A stretch of 64,000 bases of DNA from JAFGRU01 sp963665915 (lineage in GTDB: Bacteria > Desulfobacterota > Desulfuromonadia > Desulfuromonadales > JAAYDE01). The stretch covers positions 1-64,000 of the forward strand of contig CAXXSG010000005.1 in NCBI GenBank assembly GCA_963665915.2. Direction: 5' to 3'. A model generated the notes under the pieces. That model searched no databases, was not told where the DNA came from, and saw only the letters and a program-made list of their open reading frames with translations. Below are positions 17,969-27,428 of the stretch, one piece after another (the first letter of the stretch is position 1; the number at the start of each line of letters is the position of its first letter). A program made the position numbers and the translations under genes.

Positions 17969-18353
17969 GTTTTTCTCTCCTTGTCTTAGAGTTCACAGGA
18001 AATCGATCCAGTTTTTTATGCTTTTTTATGGACGAAAATTGACATACGGTTGAATTTGATGATCATCAATATTCTAAAATATTTTTTCCAAGGAATTCTT
18101 TTTCAATCCCGTATTATGGAATCCGTCAAATATACCCGAACGAACAAATGTTACAAATGTTTTCTTGGACAAGTTTTTAGTGAATTCTTCTTAATGAAGA
18201 GCTAAAATATTGTTTTCAAAATGAACTATTGTGGAATTTTTTCTACAATTTGATATTTTTCAGGATTAAAGTAGAGAAAGATAGCTTTGAATGTTAGACT
18301 TCTCAGAACAAGAGGAGTTGGACATTATCTAATTTTAATTGGGAGGAGACGGC
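17969..18353. other. AT-rich divergent intergenic region
   Basis: This 385-base region separates the minus-strand otsB-GH65 pair from the plus-strand lipoprotein gene and must hold both promoters. A TTGACA occurs at 18039-18044 on the plus strand, but I see no convincing -10 at the usual distance. No coding frame is supported. Confidence 0.5.
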
Positions 18354-19691
18354 ATGGGAAAAATTATTTTGGTTATGATCTGCGCTCTATCGTTAATTTT
18401 AGGTGCATGCGAAAAAAGAGAATCCAAGAAACCATCAGAAGTTAAATCTCCCGAAGCGACCGGTATTATTTCTAACAAAGTTCCTCAGCAGGTCGTTGAT
18501 ATTGCCACCGGCCTATTGACCGATTTTGGCAAAGATCCAATTGTTGTAAAGGCGGTTAAAACACAAAATGCCTTGGGCCAGACCAAGGACCAGATCAAGG
18601 CCATGGATACAAAATGGCAGGCTGCCAAAAAAGAGGGGAAAACAGAGCCTTTCATGAAAGCTCTCATGGAAAACCCCTGCGCCAAACAACTGAACAAACT
18701 CATGACAGAACATCCTTTTATCACGGAAATTTTTGTGACAGACAACCAGGGGGCTAATGCCTGCCAGACCGGGCTGACCGGGGACTACTGGCAGGGAGAT
18801 GAAGCAAAATTTAAAGAGGTTTATAAAAAAGGGATTCTCGTCTCTCATCCTGGGTTAGAAGATGGTATGAACATTTCCCAGGTCTCTGTACCTGTTCTAA
18901 TGAAAAAACGTCACATTGGGACCATGACCATCGGCGTCAATATTGACAAAGTCCCTGCACCGAAAAAAGCTGAAGCTGTTAAGCCAAAGGTTGAACAGAC
19001 CGAGGCCGCCCCTGCTGTAGTGAAACCGGTCGCGCCGGCAACTGAGGAACCCAAAACAGAAGTTGTTGCTCCTGCTGTAGTGGAGAAGGTCGTGCCGGCA
19101 ACTGAGGAACCCAAAAAAGAAATTGCCGCCCCTGCTGTAGCGGAGAAGGTCGCGCCGGAAACTGAGGAACCCAAAACAGAAGTTGGCGTTCCTGCTGAGG
19201 TGACCGAAAAAGTGGAGGAAGCCGTCGACGAAAAAATGGAGACGCCCGCTCAGAAAGAAACACCAAAAGAAGCACCAGCTATTGTTGTTGAAGCGGTGGA
19301 AGAAGCACAGGAAGATGCCGCTAAAGTGACCCAGCAGGTCGAGGAAGTCGCAAAAGAGACCGAAAAGGCTACCAAAGATTTGTTGTATCTACCGGCCCAG
19401 GTTGAAAAAGTTCAGCAGGATGCCGAAGAAGTTCAGTTGGAAGTTGAAAAGGTCGCCGCACAGGTCAAAATGGTGAGCGAAAAAGTTCAAAAGGTTTCCG
19501 AGGAAAGTCAGCAGGTTCTCGATAAAGCCCGCAACGCCATGGAACAGGTTCTCAAGGCCAGGGCTCAACTCCGGGATGCTGCAGACCAGATCCAAAAATC
19601 AGCCGCACTCATGACCGAAAAACTCGGGGAAATTCAACTTATCACCGGGGAGCAAGACCCTCAAGACAAAGCTCTTGAAAAAACTGATTAA
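18354..19691 (+). CDS. Lipoprotein with sensor-like domain, Pro/Glu repeats and coiled coil
   Basis: The 445-residue protein starts at ATG 18354 behind gggaggag. A lipoprotein signal ends in LSLILGAC, with Cys at residue 20. Residues about 45-200 resemble a PDC/Cache-type extracytoplasmic sensor domain: PFITEIFVTDNQGANACQTG, DYWQGDEAKF, GMNISQVSVPVL and IGTMTIGVNID. Next are three nearly identical 20-residue Pro/Val/Glu repeats. The last 130 residues are a long alpha-helical, probably coiled-coil segment rich in Val, Glu, Gln and Lys. There is no kinase or output domain. It could be a ligand-binding envelope protein that spans part of the periplasm. Family not recognised beyond the sensor-like domain. 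Confidence 0.8.
   Translation: MGKIILVMICALSLILGACEKRESKKPSEVKSPEATGIISNKVPQQVVDIATGLLTDFGKDPIVVKAVKTQNALGQTKDQIKAMDTKWQAAKKEGKTEPFMKALMENPCAKQLNKLMTEHPFITEIFVTDNQGANACQTGLTGDYWQGDEAKFKEVYKKGILVSHPGLEDGMNISQVSVPVLMKKRHIGTMTIGVNIDKVPAPKKAEAVKPKVEQTEAAPAVVKPVAPATEEPKTEVVAPAVVEKVVPATEEPKKEIAAPAVAEKVAPETEEPKTEVGVPAEVTEKVEEAVDEKMETPAQKETPKEAPAIVVEAVEEAQEDAAKVTQQVEEVAKETEKATKDLLYLPAQVEKVQQDAEEVQLEVEKVAAQVKMVSEKVQKVSEESQQVLDKARNAMEQVLKARAQLRDAADQIQKSAALMTEKLGEIQLITGEQDPQDKALEKTD
19011..19200 (+). repeat. 60-bp tandem repeat, about three units, inside the lipoprotein gene
   Basis: Units at about 19021-19080, 19081-19140 and 19141-19200 are nearly identical, each containing CCTGCTGTAG and ACTGAGGAACCCAAAA, with a partial unit before. 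The period is a multiple of three, so copy number can change without a frameshift, altering the length of the Pro/Glu spacer. Confidence 0.85.
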
Positions 19692-19740
19692 AATTTCAGG
19701 TTTTTCCAGGACAAACGGTTCCAGCTATCCAATCTAATAA

Positions 19741-19773
19741 AAAAAGGCCCTGAAAAGGGGCCTTTTTTTTTGT
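19741..19773 (+). terminator. Terminator after the lipoprotein gene
   Basis: AAAAAGGCCC pairs with GGGGCCTTTTTT around a short loop, followed by further T residues. The symmetric A and T tracts may let it also serve the minus-strand pseudogene that ends at 19801. Confidence 0.85.
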
Positions 19774-19800
19774 TTAGAGTCGAAAGGTTTTACGGGTCTA

Positions 19801-21322
19801 TTAATCTCCCCAGCCGCCACCGGGAGTTTCAATCGTGAGCTTCTCCCCTGCCTTGACTTTTAGTGCAATTTTTGAAGGTATTTCCTTCAGTTGTCCATCG
19901 CTCATAAAAATATTTCGTCCAGGCACACCGTTTTTGCCACCCGCAAGGCCGAAGGGAGTTATGTCGCGCCTTTCCGACAGAATATTGACTTGGCAAGGAA
20001 CCAAAAATTTCACCTCTCTGATAATACCACAACCACCTTGAAACATCCCGCTTCCGCCAGAAACTTGACGGAAAAGATAGCGCAGAATCCGCAGGGGATA
20101 GTCGTGTTCCAAAGCTTAAATTAGAGTATTCAGGGTATTTGTCATGTGGGTCTGGACACCATCCAGGCCATCACCAAGAGGGCCTGTGCCTGCACCACCC
20201 CCGATGGTTTCCTAGTAGGCGAAGATATATTGCTGTCAGGACTCACGCCTCCAATAGTCAGATTGTTCATGGTCCCGGAACTGGCCGCCAATATTTTTTC
20301 AGGAAGTGCAATGGAAAGAGCGCCCAGAAGAACATCCACAATACGCTGGGAGGTCTCAACATTTTCTCCGACCACCGCTCCAGGATAAACGGAATCGACA
20401 ATGGTGCCCGGTTGGGTCATTACCTGAAGTGGCTGCATGCAACCGGAATTGTTTGGCATTTCGTCAGGCCCAAGCAAACGAAAAGCATAGAGAATGGCAG
20501 AAATTGTGATCGCCCGAACAGCGTTTACGCTGCCAGCAGCTTGAAAAGAACTGCCGATAAAATAAATAAGGGCGCGGTCTCCTTTGATTGGAATTTTGCA
20601 ACTTATAGGGATAGGCCGGTCATCAATGCCGTCATGATTTGAGATATTGTCGGCATACAACGGTCACAAAGCCCCACATCCGTGCTGGTTCCGCCCATAT
20701 CAAAGGTCCGGATGCGATCAAGACCGCACCCGGAGGCAACCTGATAAGCCCCCACCATACCCCCCCGCAGGCCCGGACAAGATGATATGTACGGCTTTTT
20801 CTCCGGCCATGGCCCCACTCATCGTGCCACCGTTGCTTTGCATAATTTTCAATACAGAAGGAGAAATGTCATATTCAAGCTTCCCAAGGTAGAAATTCAT
20901 GATCGCTGATACCATGGCGTTGAAGACCTTGGTCGAAGCCCTTTCATACTCTCGATACTCAGCGAGAATATTGTTGGACACACTGACTTTGAACCCTTTT
21001 TTGATAGCCGCCATCTTTCCTGAACGGGGTGGAGCGCATAGAGGCGCGGGCGATTCTGATGCCCCAAAGTGAATAGATCTCTGAAACCTAGGGTAATGAG
21101 AAAAAGAACATCAGTTCCTTTGTTTTCCAGCATTGTGTTGGTGGCCACCGTCGATCTGTGAAAAATTATACTCTTTTCATCAGTCAGCTGTGAAAGCCCT
21201 GACAAAAAAGACTTTGAAGGATTTTCCGGTGTCGAAGGTATTTTCAGCGTACGCACTTCACCCTTTTCGACAAACACAAATTCGGTAAAGGTGCCACCTG
21301 TATCAACTCCGAGGAATCTCAT
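19801..21322 (-). pseudogene. Decayed hydantoinase/5-oxoprolinase A-B locus
   Basis: Fragments of two adjacent genes can be read in order on the minus strand. From 21322: HyuA N-terminus MRFLGVDTGGTFTEFVFVEK to RPRLYALHP; then, after about 100 missing residues, ILAEYREYERASTKVFNAMV, LKIMQSNGGTMSG, ILSGPAGG and FDMGGTSTDVGLCD. The frame then jumps into the middle of HyuB (GSSFQAAGSVNAVRAI, PNNSGCMQPLQVMTQPGT, ASSGTMNNLTIGG), followed by a stop codon inside the conserved THMTNTLNT-(P)IEALEHDYP region and the HyuB tail GSGMFQGGCGIIREV to TIETPGGGWGD. Intact HyuA and HyuB total about 1,200 residues; less than half remains, with several frameshifts. These large deletions show real gene death. The ancestor would have opened hydantoin or 5-oxoproline rings with ATP. 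Confidence 0.9.
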
Positions 21323-21642
21323 AGTCTGGCCGCAAAAAATCATCACCATATGGCTAATTAATTTTTTCTGATAACCGAGTCACAATGTTGCACAACAATC
21401 ACGGGAATAAATGAGCTTTTTTGCCGGTGTAGGAAGGGATCCTGTTAGGTGGAGCAGATGGAGAATAACAAAACGGACCTTTTTGGGGTCCGTTAAATTT
21501 TGCATTCAGCCGGTCGAATGAAATGTGTGATAAAAAATGTCAAGGTAACTTTTGAGGACTTTCCCTCCAAAGGAAGTTTTTGGAGAGGTTCTAGAAAACA
21601 ATTTTGACTCACTGGATATGAAGAGCCAGAAAGGCAACTTTT
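21323..21642. other. Non-coding stretch between pseudogene and small gene
   Basis: About 320 bases without a supported gene. The one structured element is the hairpin at 21472-21494; the remainder shows nothing I can name. Confidence 0.45.
21472..21500 (-). terminator. Probable terminator of the small coiled-coil gene
   Basis: AACGGACC (21472-21479) pairs with GGTCCGTT (21487-21494). Read on the minus strand it is followed by TTGTTATT. It is 150 bases after the stop of the minus-strand gene at 21643. Confidence 0.5.
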
Positions 21643-21852
21643 TCAACTTTTGGAGAAAAATCTCATCATGGCCCGCCAGTCCTCAACAGCTTGTGTCCAC
21701 GTGCCTTTATGTTGATGGAAGTCCTCATCTTTAGCTTCTACCAACGCGATAAGTTTAGCCCGATTATCTTCTACCATTTTAGTAAGTTTTGCAATGTGCT
21801 CTTCCATTTCAGCCAATTCTTGCTCTGCGCTTTTTTTAAATGTTTCTGGCAT
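21643..21852 (-). CDS. Small coiled-coil protein, 69 residues
   Basis: The gene starts at ATG 21852 behind an excellent ribosome site (GGGGAGGTG). The product is highly charged and helical, with heptad-like hydrophobics through EQELAEMEEHIAKLTKMVED and no Cys. The C-terminal part contains WTQAVEDWRAMMRFFSK with two Trp. It looks like a real expressed small protein of unknown role. Its neighbours (a pseudogene and a tRNA) give no functional hint. Confidence 0.65.
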   Translation of the reverse strand: MPETFKKSAEQELAEMEEHIAKLTKMVEDNRAKLIALVEAKDEDFHQHKGTWTQAVEDWRAMMRFFSKS

Positions 21853-22070
21853 AACTGTTCACCTCCCCGATGAAATGTGTAAACTGAAAACCATCAACCG
21901 GCCTCACAGCTACAAAGGATTCCAAAGAACAATTGAATGTTTGTTAACTATTTAAAAAATAAACCTTTTACATCTAAATTCTAACAAATATTGGTCATGT
22001 GTCAACCGACTGCGGTCGCCCGGGAAAGCGAAAGAGAAACTTTGGTTGGAAGAAAGGAATATAAGGAAAG

Positions 22071-22106
22071 AAAAAAGCCTTTTGAAAAAATTCAAAAGGC
22101 TTTTTT
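22071..22106 (-). terminator. Terminator of tRNA-Pro
   Basis: AAAAAAGCCTTTTGAA (22071-22086) pairs perfectly with TTCAAAAGGCTTTTTT (22091-22106) around four bases. It lies 17 bases beyond the tRNA 3' end on the minus strand. Confidence 0.88.
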
Positions 22107-22123
22107 GAGGTTTATTTTGATTC

Positions 22124-22201
<78 letters not shown>

Positions 22202-22363
22202 GAATCAACGGTTATGGATTATGTTGATTTAATTGCTGATTGTCAAGCAAAAAGACCCCACTATATTTTTTACGAAGAGCTGAATTCAGTTAAATTATTT
22301 TAAGCAAAAACCATAATCTTTTCCATTAATTAAAATATCACAACTACCTATTCCAGTAATTCT

Positions 22364-22795
22364 TTATAAGTCACAAACATACTCACCTCTGAGAACGGTA
22401 AACCCCTTTTCCAAAAGTATGCGAATCGCTTCATCCGGGTTGTCAAAGCGAAAAATCATGATAGCGTTTTCGCCGTGATGTTCCACAAAGGCGTACATGT
22501 ATTCAACGTTGACGTTTTGTCTTTCAAGAGGTTCAAGAATGCTGTTCAAGCCGAGTGGACGATCTGGCACTGCAACTGCGACGACCTCGGTTTTGTGAAC
22601 GGTAAACCCTTTATCCTTGATAACTTCCCGGGCCAGGTCGGTCTTGTTGACAATTAAACGGAGAATTCCAAAATCCGAGGTATCGGCGAGAGAAAGAGCC
22701 CGAATATTGATGTCCGCTTCTCCAAGCGCTCTGGTCACTTCGGCCAGCCTTCCTTTTTCATTTTCAATAAAAATGGAGATTTGCTCGACTTTCAT
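22364..22795 (-). CDS. Tandem ACT-domain protein
   Basis: The 143-residue protein consists of two ACT domains. The first is MKVEQISIFIENEKGRLAEV through LADTSDFGILRLIV; the second is RPLGLNSILEPLERQNVNVE through MIFRFDNPDEAI. ACT domains bind amino acids and regulate the enzyme they are attached to or encoded with. It lies 33 bases after a phenylacetate-CoA ligase gene in the same direction, a pairing seen widely in anaerobes that ferment or oxidise aromatic amino acids. A role as an amino-acid-sensing partner of the ligase pathway is an inference. Confidence 0.88.
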   Translation of the reverse strand: MKVEQISIFIENEKGRLAEVTRALGEADINIRALSLADTSDFGILRLIVNKTDLAREVIKDKGFTVHKTEVVAVAVPDRPLGLNSILEPLERQNVNVEYMYAFVEHHGENAIMIFRFDNPDEAIRILLEKGFTVLRGEYVCDL

Positions 22796-22828
22796 GGGCC
22801 CTCCTTTGGGAAATTTCTGGTTTAACCA

Positions 22829-24130
22829 TTATTTACTGCGTTTATCGATAACACGTTTGGCTTTACCCTCGCTGCGCGTGATGCTTCTCGGTTCCACCAA
22901 CCGAACTTTACTTGTGATGCCGAGAAGATCCTTGATCTCTTTCCGAATTTTCTCTGACAGATCCTGTAAAACCTTTATTTCATCAGAAAAAGTATCCTCG
23001 TTGACCTCGACTTGAATTTCAAGGGTATCAAGGTTTTCATCGCGATCAACAATCAACTGATAATGAGGCTCGACTCCTTCAATGTTAAACAATACGCTTT
23101 CAATCTGCGATGGAAAAACATTTACCCCGCGAATAATGAGCATGTCGTCTGAACGCCCGCTCATTCTTTCAAGGCGGACGTGAGTTCTTCCACAGATACA
23201 GGGTTCGGGGATTATGCGGGTGATATCCCGAGTCCGATAGCGGATAAGAGGGATGCCTTCTTTGGTTATAGTGGTTATGACCAATTCTCCCTTCTCCCCC
23301 AATGGAAGAACTTCACCCGAATCGGGGTCAATCACTTCGGGGATAAAGTGATCCTCCCAGATGTGAAGTCCTTTCTGGGCCTCAATGCATTCAATCGCCA
23401 CGCCCGGGCCGAGTATTTCTGACAGCCCATAGATGTCGATAGCCTTGATGTTGAGTTTTTCCTCAATTTCCCTGCGCATTGACTCACTCCAGGGTTCAGC
23501 CCCGAGAATGCCGATCCGTAATTTAAAATTCCGGACATCCAGTCCTAATTCTTTGGCAATTTCCGCAAGGTAGAGGGAATAAGATGGAGTACATGTTATG
23601 ACAGTTGACCCGAAGTCCTGCATGATCATGATCTGTTTCTTGGAGTTACCCCCTGACATGGGGATGACGGATGCTCCCAAGGTTTCGGCACCGTAATGGG
23701 CGCCCAAACCTCCGGTAAAAAGTCCATAACCGTAGGCATTATGAATGACATCGCCATGGTGGGCTCCAGCAGCCACAAAAGAACGGGCCATCAGTTCGGA
23801 CCAGCTATTGATATCCCGTCGTGTATACCCAACGACTGTGGGCTTTCCGGTAGTTCCTGAAGAAGCATGAATACGCACTATTTGCGCAAGAGGGACCGCG
23901 AACAATCCATAGGGGTAGTTGTCCCGCATATCCTGTTTGTAGGTAAACGGCAACCGAGCCAGGTCCCCAAGATTTTTTATCTGTGCAGGATTGATCCCCT
24001 CGGCATCGAATTTCTGTTTATAAAAGGGGACCATGTTGTAAACGCGTTCAACAACATTCTGAAGACGTTTTAATTGCAGTGATTCAATGGCTTCACGGGG
24101 GAGTGTTTCAAACTCATCATTCCAGATCAT
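22829..24130 (-). CDS. paaK: Phenylacetate-CoA ligase
   Basis: The 433-residue AMP-forming ligase has N-terminal WNDEFETLPREAIESLQLKR, ATP-binding RIHASSGTTGKPTVVGYT, ADIYGLSEIL-type DIYGLSEILGPGVAIECIE and hinge RSDDMLIIRGVNVFPSQIE, with the C-terminal lysine region SEGKAKRVIDKR. It should activate phenylacetate (or a similar aryl acetate such as indole- or hydroxyphenylacetate) to the CoA thioester in the cytoplasm. It is about the length of the ligase half of the 11330-13420 frame but clearly diverged from it. The ACT protein follows directly. Confidence 0.92.
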   Translation of the reverse strand: MIWNDEFETLPREAIESLQLKRLQNVVERVYNMVPFYKQKFDAEGINPAQIKNLGDLARLPFTYKQDMRDNYPYGLFAVPLAQIVRIHASSGTTGKPTVVGYTRRDINSWSELMARSFVAAGAHHGDVIHNAYGYGLFTGGLGAHYGAETLGASVIPMSGGNSKKQIMIMQDFGSTVITCTPSYSLYLAEIAKELGLDVRNFKLRIGILGAEPWSESMRREIEEKLNIKAIDIYGLSEILGPGVAIECIEAQKGLHIWEDHFIPEVIDPDSGEVLPLGEKGELVITTITKEGIPLIRYRTRDITRIIPEPCICGRTHVRLERMSGRSDDMLIIRGVNVFPSQIESVLFNIEGVEPHYQLIVDRDENLDTLEIQVEVNEDTFSDEIKVLQDLSEKIRKEIKDLLGITSKVRLVEPRSITRSEGKAKRVIDKRSK

Positions 24131-24387
24131 AATCTGCCCTCTTCCATTTTTGATTAATAACGGTTGTCTTCATACTTGATACAACCTGCTACCGATGTAA
24201 ATTGAACAGCGGTGGTTGAAAATTCCGTTGTACATAAAGGGTGTTACAAAATCATAACAAAAATTTCCACGAGGCGATATTTTTTCTAAACCGGTAGGAA
24301 ATAACATTGGCGCAAAAAATATTAATGGACTACAAAGATGGTAGTTTTTGGTGTTGTTGAATGCCGTTTTTTTTTGAAGGAGACAAC

Positions 24388-26076
24388 CTACTTGAACCCG
24401 CGAACCGCCTCGGAGAGATTATATGTATGGTCGCCAATTTTCTCAAAATTATGCAGCATGTCGATGAAGATCAAACCTGATAGAACCGTACACTCACCAG
24501 TGTTCAAGCGGGAGATATGATTATTTCGAAGGTCTTCTTCGAGCCTATCGACAATATTTTCCATCTCCAGCGAGGTTTCTTTAATTCCTCGATCACCTCG
24601 CTCCAGAGCAGATATTACATAGCTGAGAAAATCGAGGGTTTTTTGGGCAATGTCACGAATCTCTTCAATGGCTATATCGGAAAACTCAATCTTTTCATCT
24701 TTCTTCCGTTGTGTCAGCTGCCAGAGGTTTTCGCAATGGTCCCCTATCCTTTCAAGGTCATTGACCATGTGCATCAGTGAGCCAATCTCCCGGGAAATCT
24801 CCTGGGCAATAGACTGTTGTGAAAGCGCCACCAGGAAATTTGTGATCTCTTTCTGCAGAAGGTCAATATGATCCTCCTTTTTCTCAAGGGATTTGAGGCG
24901 TTTTTCGTCCTGATCTTCAAAGAAAAGCAAGGATTCCTCAAGGCAATCCTTGGCAAGATGTGACATTCGGATGGTTTCCGAGCGAGCCTGTCCCAAAGCT
25001 ATCGGTGGGGTATTCAGAACCCGCATATCGATGTACTTCAGATGAAATTCCATTTCAACAAGTTCGCCGCGAATTAAATATGTAGTTAATTTGGCCAGAA
25101 CACCGACAAGGGGAAGAAAAATAAGGGTGTTGATGACATTGAACAACGTGTGAGTATTGGCAATATGGCGGGCAATAAAGGGCTTGTCACCGAGGCTGAC
25201 ACCAAAAAGAGCAGCTTGTTGTTGTGTTTGCGCGATAAAGTCCGCATCTCCCGGTGTGATGGAGTTCACTATATCAATAAAAAACGGGAACAGAAGAAGC
25301 ATGTACCCGACCCCGATTGAGTTGAATAGAAAATGGGATAATGCGGTTCTCTTGGCACTCAGATTGGTTCCGATAGCTGCCAGATTTGCGGTGATGGTGG
25401 TACCTATGTTTTCCCCGAGTATCAGGGCGACACTTCCTTCAAAGGATATAAGGCCATTGGCCGCAAGGGCCAGAGTAATACCTATGGTGGCGCTGCTGCT
25501 TTGAAGGATAACCGTCAGGATTGCCCCAATCAGGATTCCAAGGAGATGATTACTCCCGATACCCATGAAAAGGGCTCTAAAGGCTTCGCTCTCTTTTATC
25601 GGACCCATGGCATCTTTCATGATGGCGAGACCAAAAAAGAGGATACCGAAACCAAGAATGACTTCACCGATGTATGACCATCGACGGCTGCGGGAGAAAA
25701 GCTTGAGCCCGACGCCAAGCCCTATGGCAGGTAGAGCATAATGAGTTATTTTAAAAGCGATCAGTTGAGCGGTGATGGTGGTCCCGATATTGGCGCCGAG
25801 CACAACGCCAATCGACTGGACCAGAGTCAAAAGTCCTGCATTGACAAATCCGACAACCATCACAGTTGTGGCGCTGGATGATTGAATAATGGCTGTGACC
25901 GACATCCCAACCAGCATACCCACTACCCGGTTGCAGGTAAGGGCCGCAAGAATCTTGCGAATTCGATCACCAGCGACTTTCTGGAGCCCTTCGGACATGA
26001 TCTTCATACCGAAAAGAAACAACCCCAGGCCACCAATAATTCCGAACACGACTGCTTGGTTCAAAAGGGAGGACAT
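24388..26076 (-). CDS. Na/Pi cotransporter II-family protein with PhoU-like domain
   Basis: The 562-residue protein has two inverted NptA repeats, each with the QSSS signature (TAIIQSSSATTVMVVGF near 62 and TVILQSSSATIGITLAL near 190) and GANIGTTIT/GENIGTTIT pairs. About eight helices occupy residues 10-320. The C-terminal 200 residues are a helical PhoU-like cytoplasmic domain (MVNDLERIGDHCENLW and MLHNFEKIGDHTYNLSEAV, with the E-x-I-GDH motifs). It likely moves phosphate with sodium, or senses it. No pst or pho genes are adjacent. Length and architecture match the YjbB/NptA group. Confidence 0.9.
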   Translation of the reverse strand: MSSLLNQAVVFGIIGGLGLFLFGMKIMSEGLQKVAGDRIRKILAALTCNRVVGMLVGMSVTAIIQSSSATTVMVVGFVNAGLLTLVQSIGVVLGANIGTTITAQLIAFKITHYALPAIGLGVGLKLFSRSRRWSYIGEVILGFGILFFGLAIMKDAMGPIKESEAFRALFMGIGSNHLLGILIGAILTVILQSSSATIGITLALAANGLISFEGSVALILGENIGTTITANLAAIGTNLSAKRTALSHFLFNSIGVGYMLLLFPFFIDIVNSITPGDADFIAQTQQQAALFGVSLGDKPFIARHIANTHTLFNVINTLIFLPLVGVLAKLTTYLIRGELVEMEFHLKYIDMRVLNTPPIALGQARSETIRMSHLAKDCLEESLLFFEDQDEKRLKSLEKKEDHIDLLQKEITNFLVALSQQSIAQEISREIGSLMHMVNDLERIGDHCENLWQLTQRKKDEKIEFSDIAIEEIRDIAQKTLDFLSYVISALERGDRGIKETSLEMENIVDRLEEDLRNNHISRLNTGECTVLSGLIFIDMLHNFEKIGDHTYNLSEAVRGFK

Positions 26077-26261
26077 GGCAGTAAAAACGATTTTTTATCT
26101 AAGGAAAAAAGGTTCGATAATTAGAAACGTCTGGAATATAGCTGATGAAAGAATCTTTTACAATCCTAAAGACAAAATAACAAAAGGGGATAGTAGTGAT
26201 ACCAGAAAAGACTGTCGGAGAACAAAGGCAAAAGAGGGGAACAACAGACGAATTATGCTTT

Positions 26262-26747
26262 TCAGTTTTCTGAGAGGACGCCTTTGCCAAGACACCATTT
26301 TAAAAGTTTCTGGTAGTCTGATTGGCTTTCCTGAACCCGGCGGGAAAAAAGTTTAATAATGTTCCGACTTATCTTGAGCGCCAGAACGGGTTGTTCTTCA
26401 CAAAGCTGTTCAAAATCATTTTTATGAAAGCAGAGAAGCTCGGCGTCTTCAGCCACAAAGGCTGAGACAGATCGCGACTCGCCGTCAAAGATTGCCAGTT
26501 CGCCGAAAAGATCATCGGCACCAAGAACAACCACAGTTTTTTCGCGACCACTGGTCAGCATCCGGGATATTTTTACCGCCCCTTTTTTGACAATATACAG
26601 GGACTCTCCAGGCATGTTTTCCAGAAAAATAACGTTTCCTTCGGGGATGTTTTTGGAAGTCAGAAGGGAAGCAAGAGTTTCGCTTTCATTTTTTGTCAAA
26701 CCTTGGAAAAGAAGGCTGTCATCGAGAATTTTAGCGGTCTGATTCAT
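26262..26747 (-). CDS. Cyclic-nucleotide-binding domain protein without DNA-binding domain
   Basis: The product (161 residues from ATG 26747, or 166 from ATG 26762; neither has a strong ribosome site) is one cNMP-binding domain. It has LFQGLTKNESETLASLL, GESLYIVKKGAVKIS and the phosphate-binding-cassette position DLFGELAIFDGESRSVSAFV. About 30 helical residues follow (SRRVQESQSDYQKLLKWCLG). The winged-helix domain of Crp/Fnr regulators is missing. It may be a standalone sensor acting on a partner protein. A second such protein lies at 36550-37113. Confidence 0.82.
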   Translation of the reverse strand: MNQTAKILDDSLLFQGLTKNESETLASLLTSKNIPEGNVIFLENMPGESLYIVKKGAVKISRMLTSGREKTVVVLGADDLFGELAIFDGESRSVSAFVAEDAELLCFHKNDFEQLCEEQPVLALKISRNIIKLFSRRVQESQSDYQKLLKWCLGKGVLSEN

Positions 26748-26898
26748 ATCCGGTAACAACATTCAAAAAATGCGCCGGGTTTCACGAAACCGACGCATGA
26801 TTTTTAACTGGGAAAAGCTTAACCCCCTGAGAGGAGGACCTGAGATGTTAGCTTAAATTCGAAATAGAAGTAACGGAAAAGAAAGGAGTGTCCAGAGA

Positions 26899-27180
26899 TC
26901 ATTCCGGATTGTCAACCATTTCCCGCAGTTCTTTGCCCACCTTGAAAAATGGAAGTTTCTTTGCTTTGACATCAATTAGCTCACCCGTTTTGGGATTGCG
27001 CCCCGTATAGGGTTTGTATTCCTTGACGACAAAGCTGCCAAAACCTCGGATTTCGATTCGGTCACCCTGGGTGAGCGTTTCTGCCATAGAATCAAAAATT
27101 AGATTGACGATACCTTCGGAATTTTTGTATGTCAGACCTTTTTCATCGGATAGCGCCTCAACCAGTTCGGATTTGTTCAT
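26899..27180 (-). CDS. ihfB: HU/IHF-family DNA-binding protein, IHF-beta-like
   Basis: The 93-residue protein has the full HU/IHF fold: MNKSELVEALSDEKGLTYK, the GDRIEIRGFGSFVVKEY beta segment, and the DNA-inserting arm with GRNPKTGELIDVKAKKLPFF, including the R-N-P tip. The C-terminal helix FKVGKELREMVDNPE resembles IHF-beta. It binds and bends DNA as a dimer. The gene is alone, divergent from lptF, and its start ATG 27180 follows gggagaggttt. Confidence 0.88.
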   Translation of the reverse strand: MNKSELVEALSDEKGLTYKNSEGIVNLIFDSMAETLTQGDRIEIRGFGSFVVKEYKPYTGRNPKTGELIDVKAKKLPFFKVGKELREMVDNPE

Positions 27181-27379
27181 AAAACCTCTCCCGCACCATT
27201 CTGATTCACTTGTTCAGTCCGGGTGAACCAGACAGATGGACTCTTCAACGGTCCTCCAGTTCACCAATATTCAAAGTCTGCCTATAACAGATTACAGAAT
27301 CATATAGGCTGTTAGGAATGTCAATAGCAAGATAAAAATTTTTTTAATTTCTGTTATTTACCTAAGGGCGTGGACGATA

Positions 27380-27408
27380 TTGCGGTTCCGGTTTACAACT
27401 TATTATAA
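27380..27408 (+). promoter_or_regulatory. Candidate sigma-70 promoter for lptF-lptG
   Basis: TTGCGG (27380-27385) and TTATAA (27403-27408) are 17 bases apart, about 20 bases before the lptF ATG. The leader would be very short. Prediction from consensus only. Confidence 0.4.
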
Positions 27409-27428
27409 CTGTAATAAAATCGGCCAGG

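Noticed and set aside
18039..18070. TTGACA as a promoter for the lipoprotein gene
   Set aside because: No acceptable -10 hexamer at 16-18 bases.
19011..19200. Tandem 60-bp repeats as a CRISPR-like array
   Set aside because: Repeats are contiguous with no unique spacers and lie inside a coding frame.
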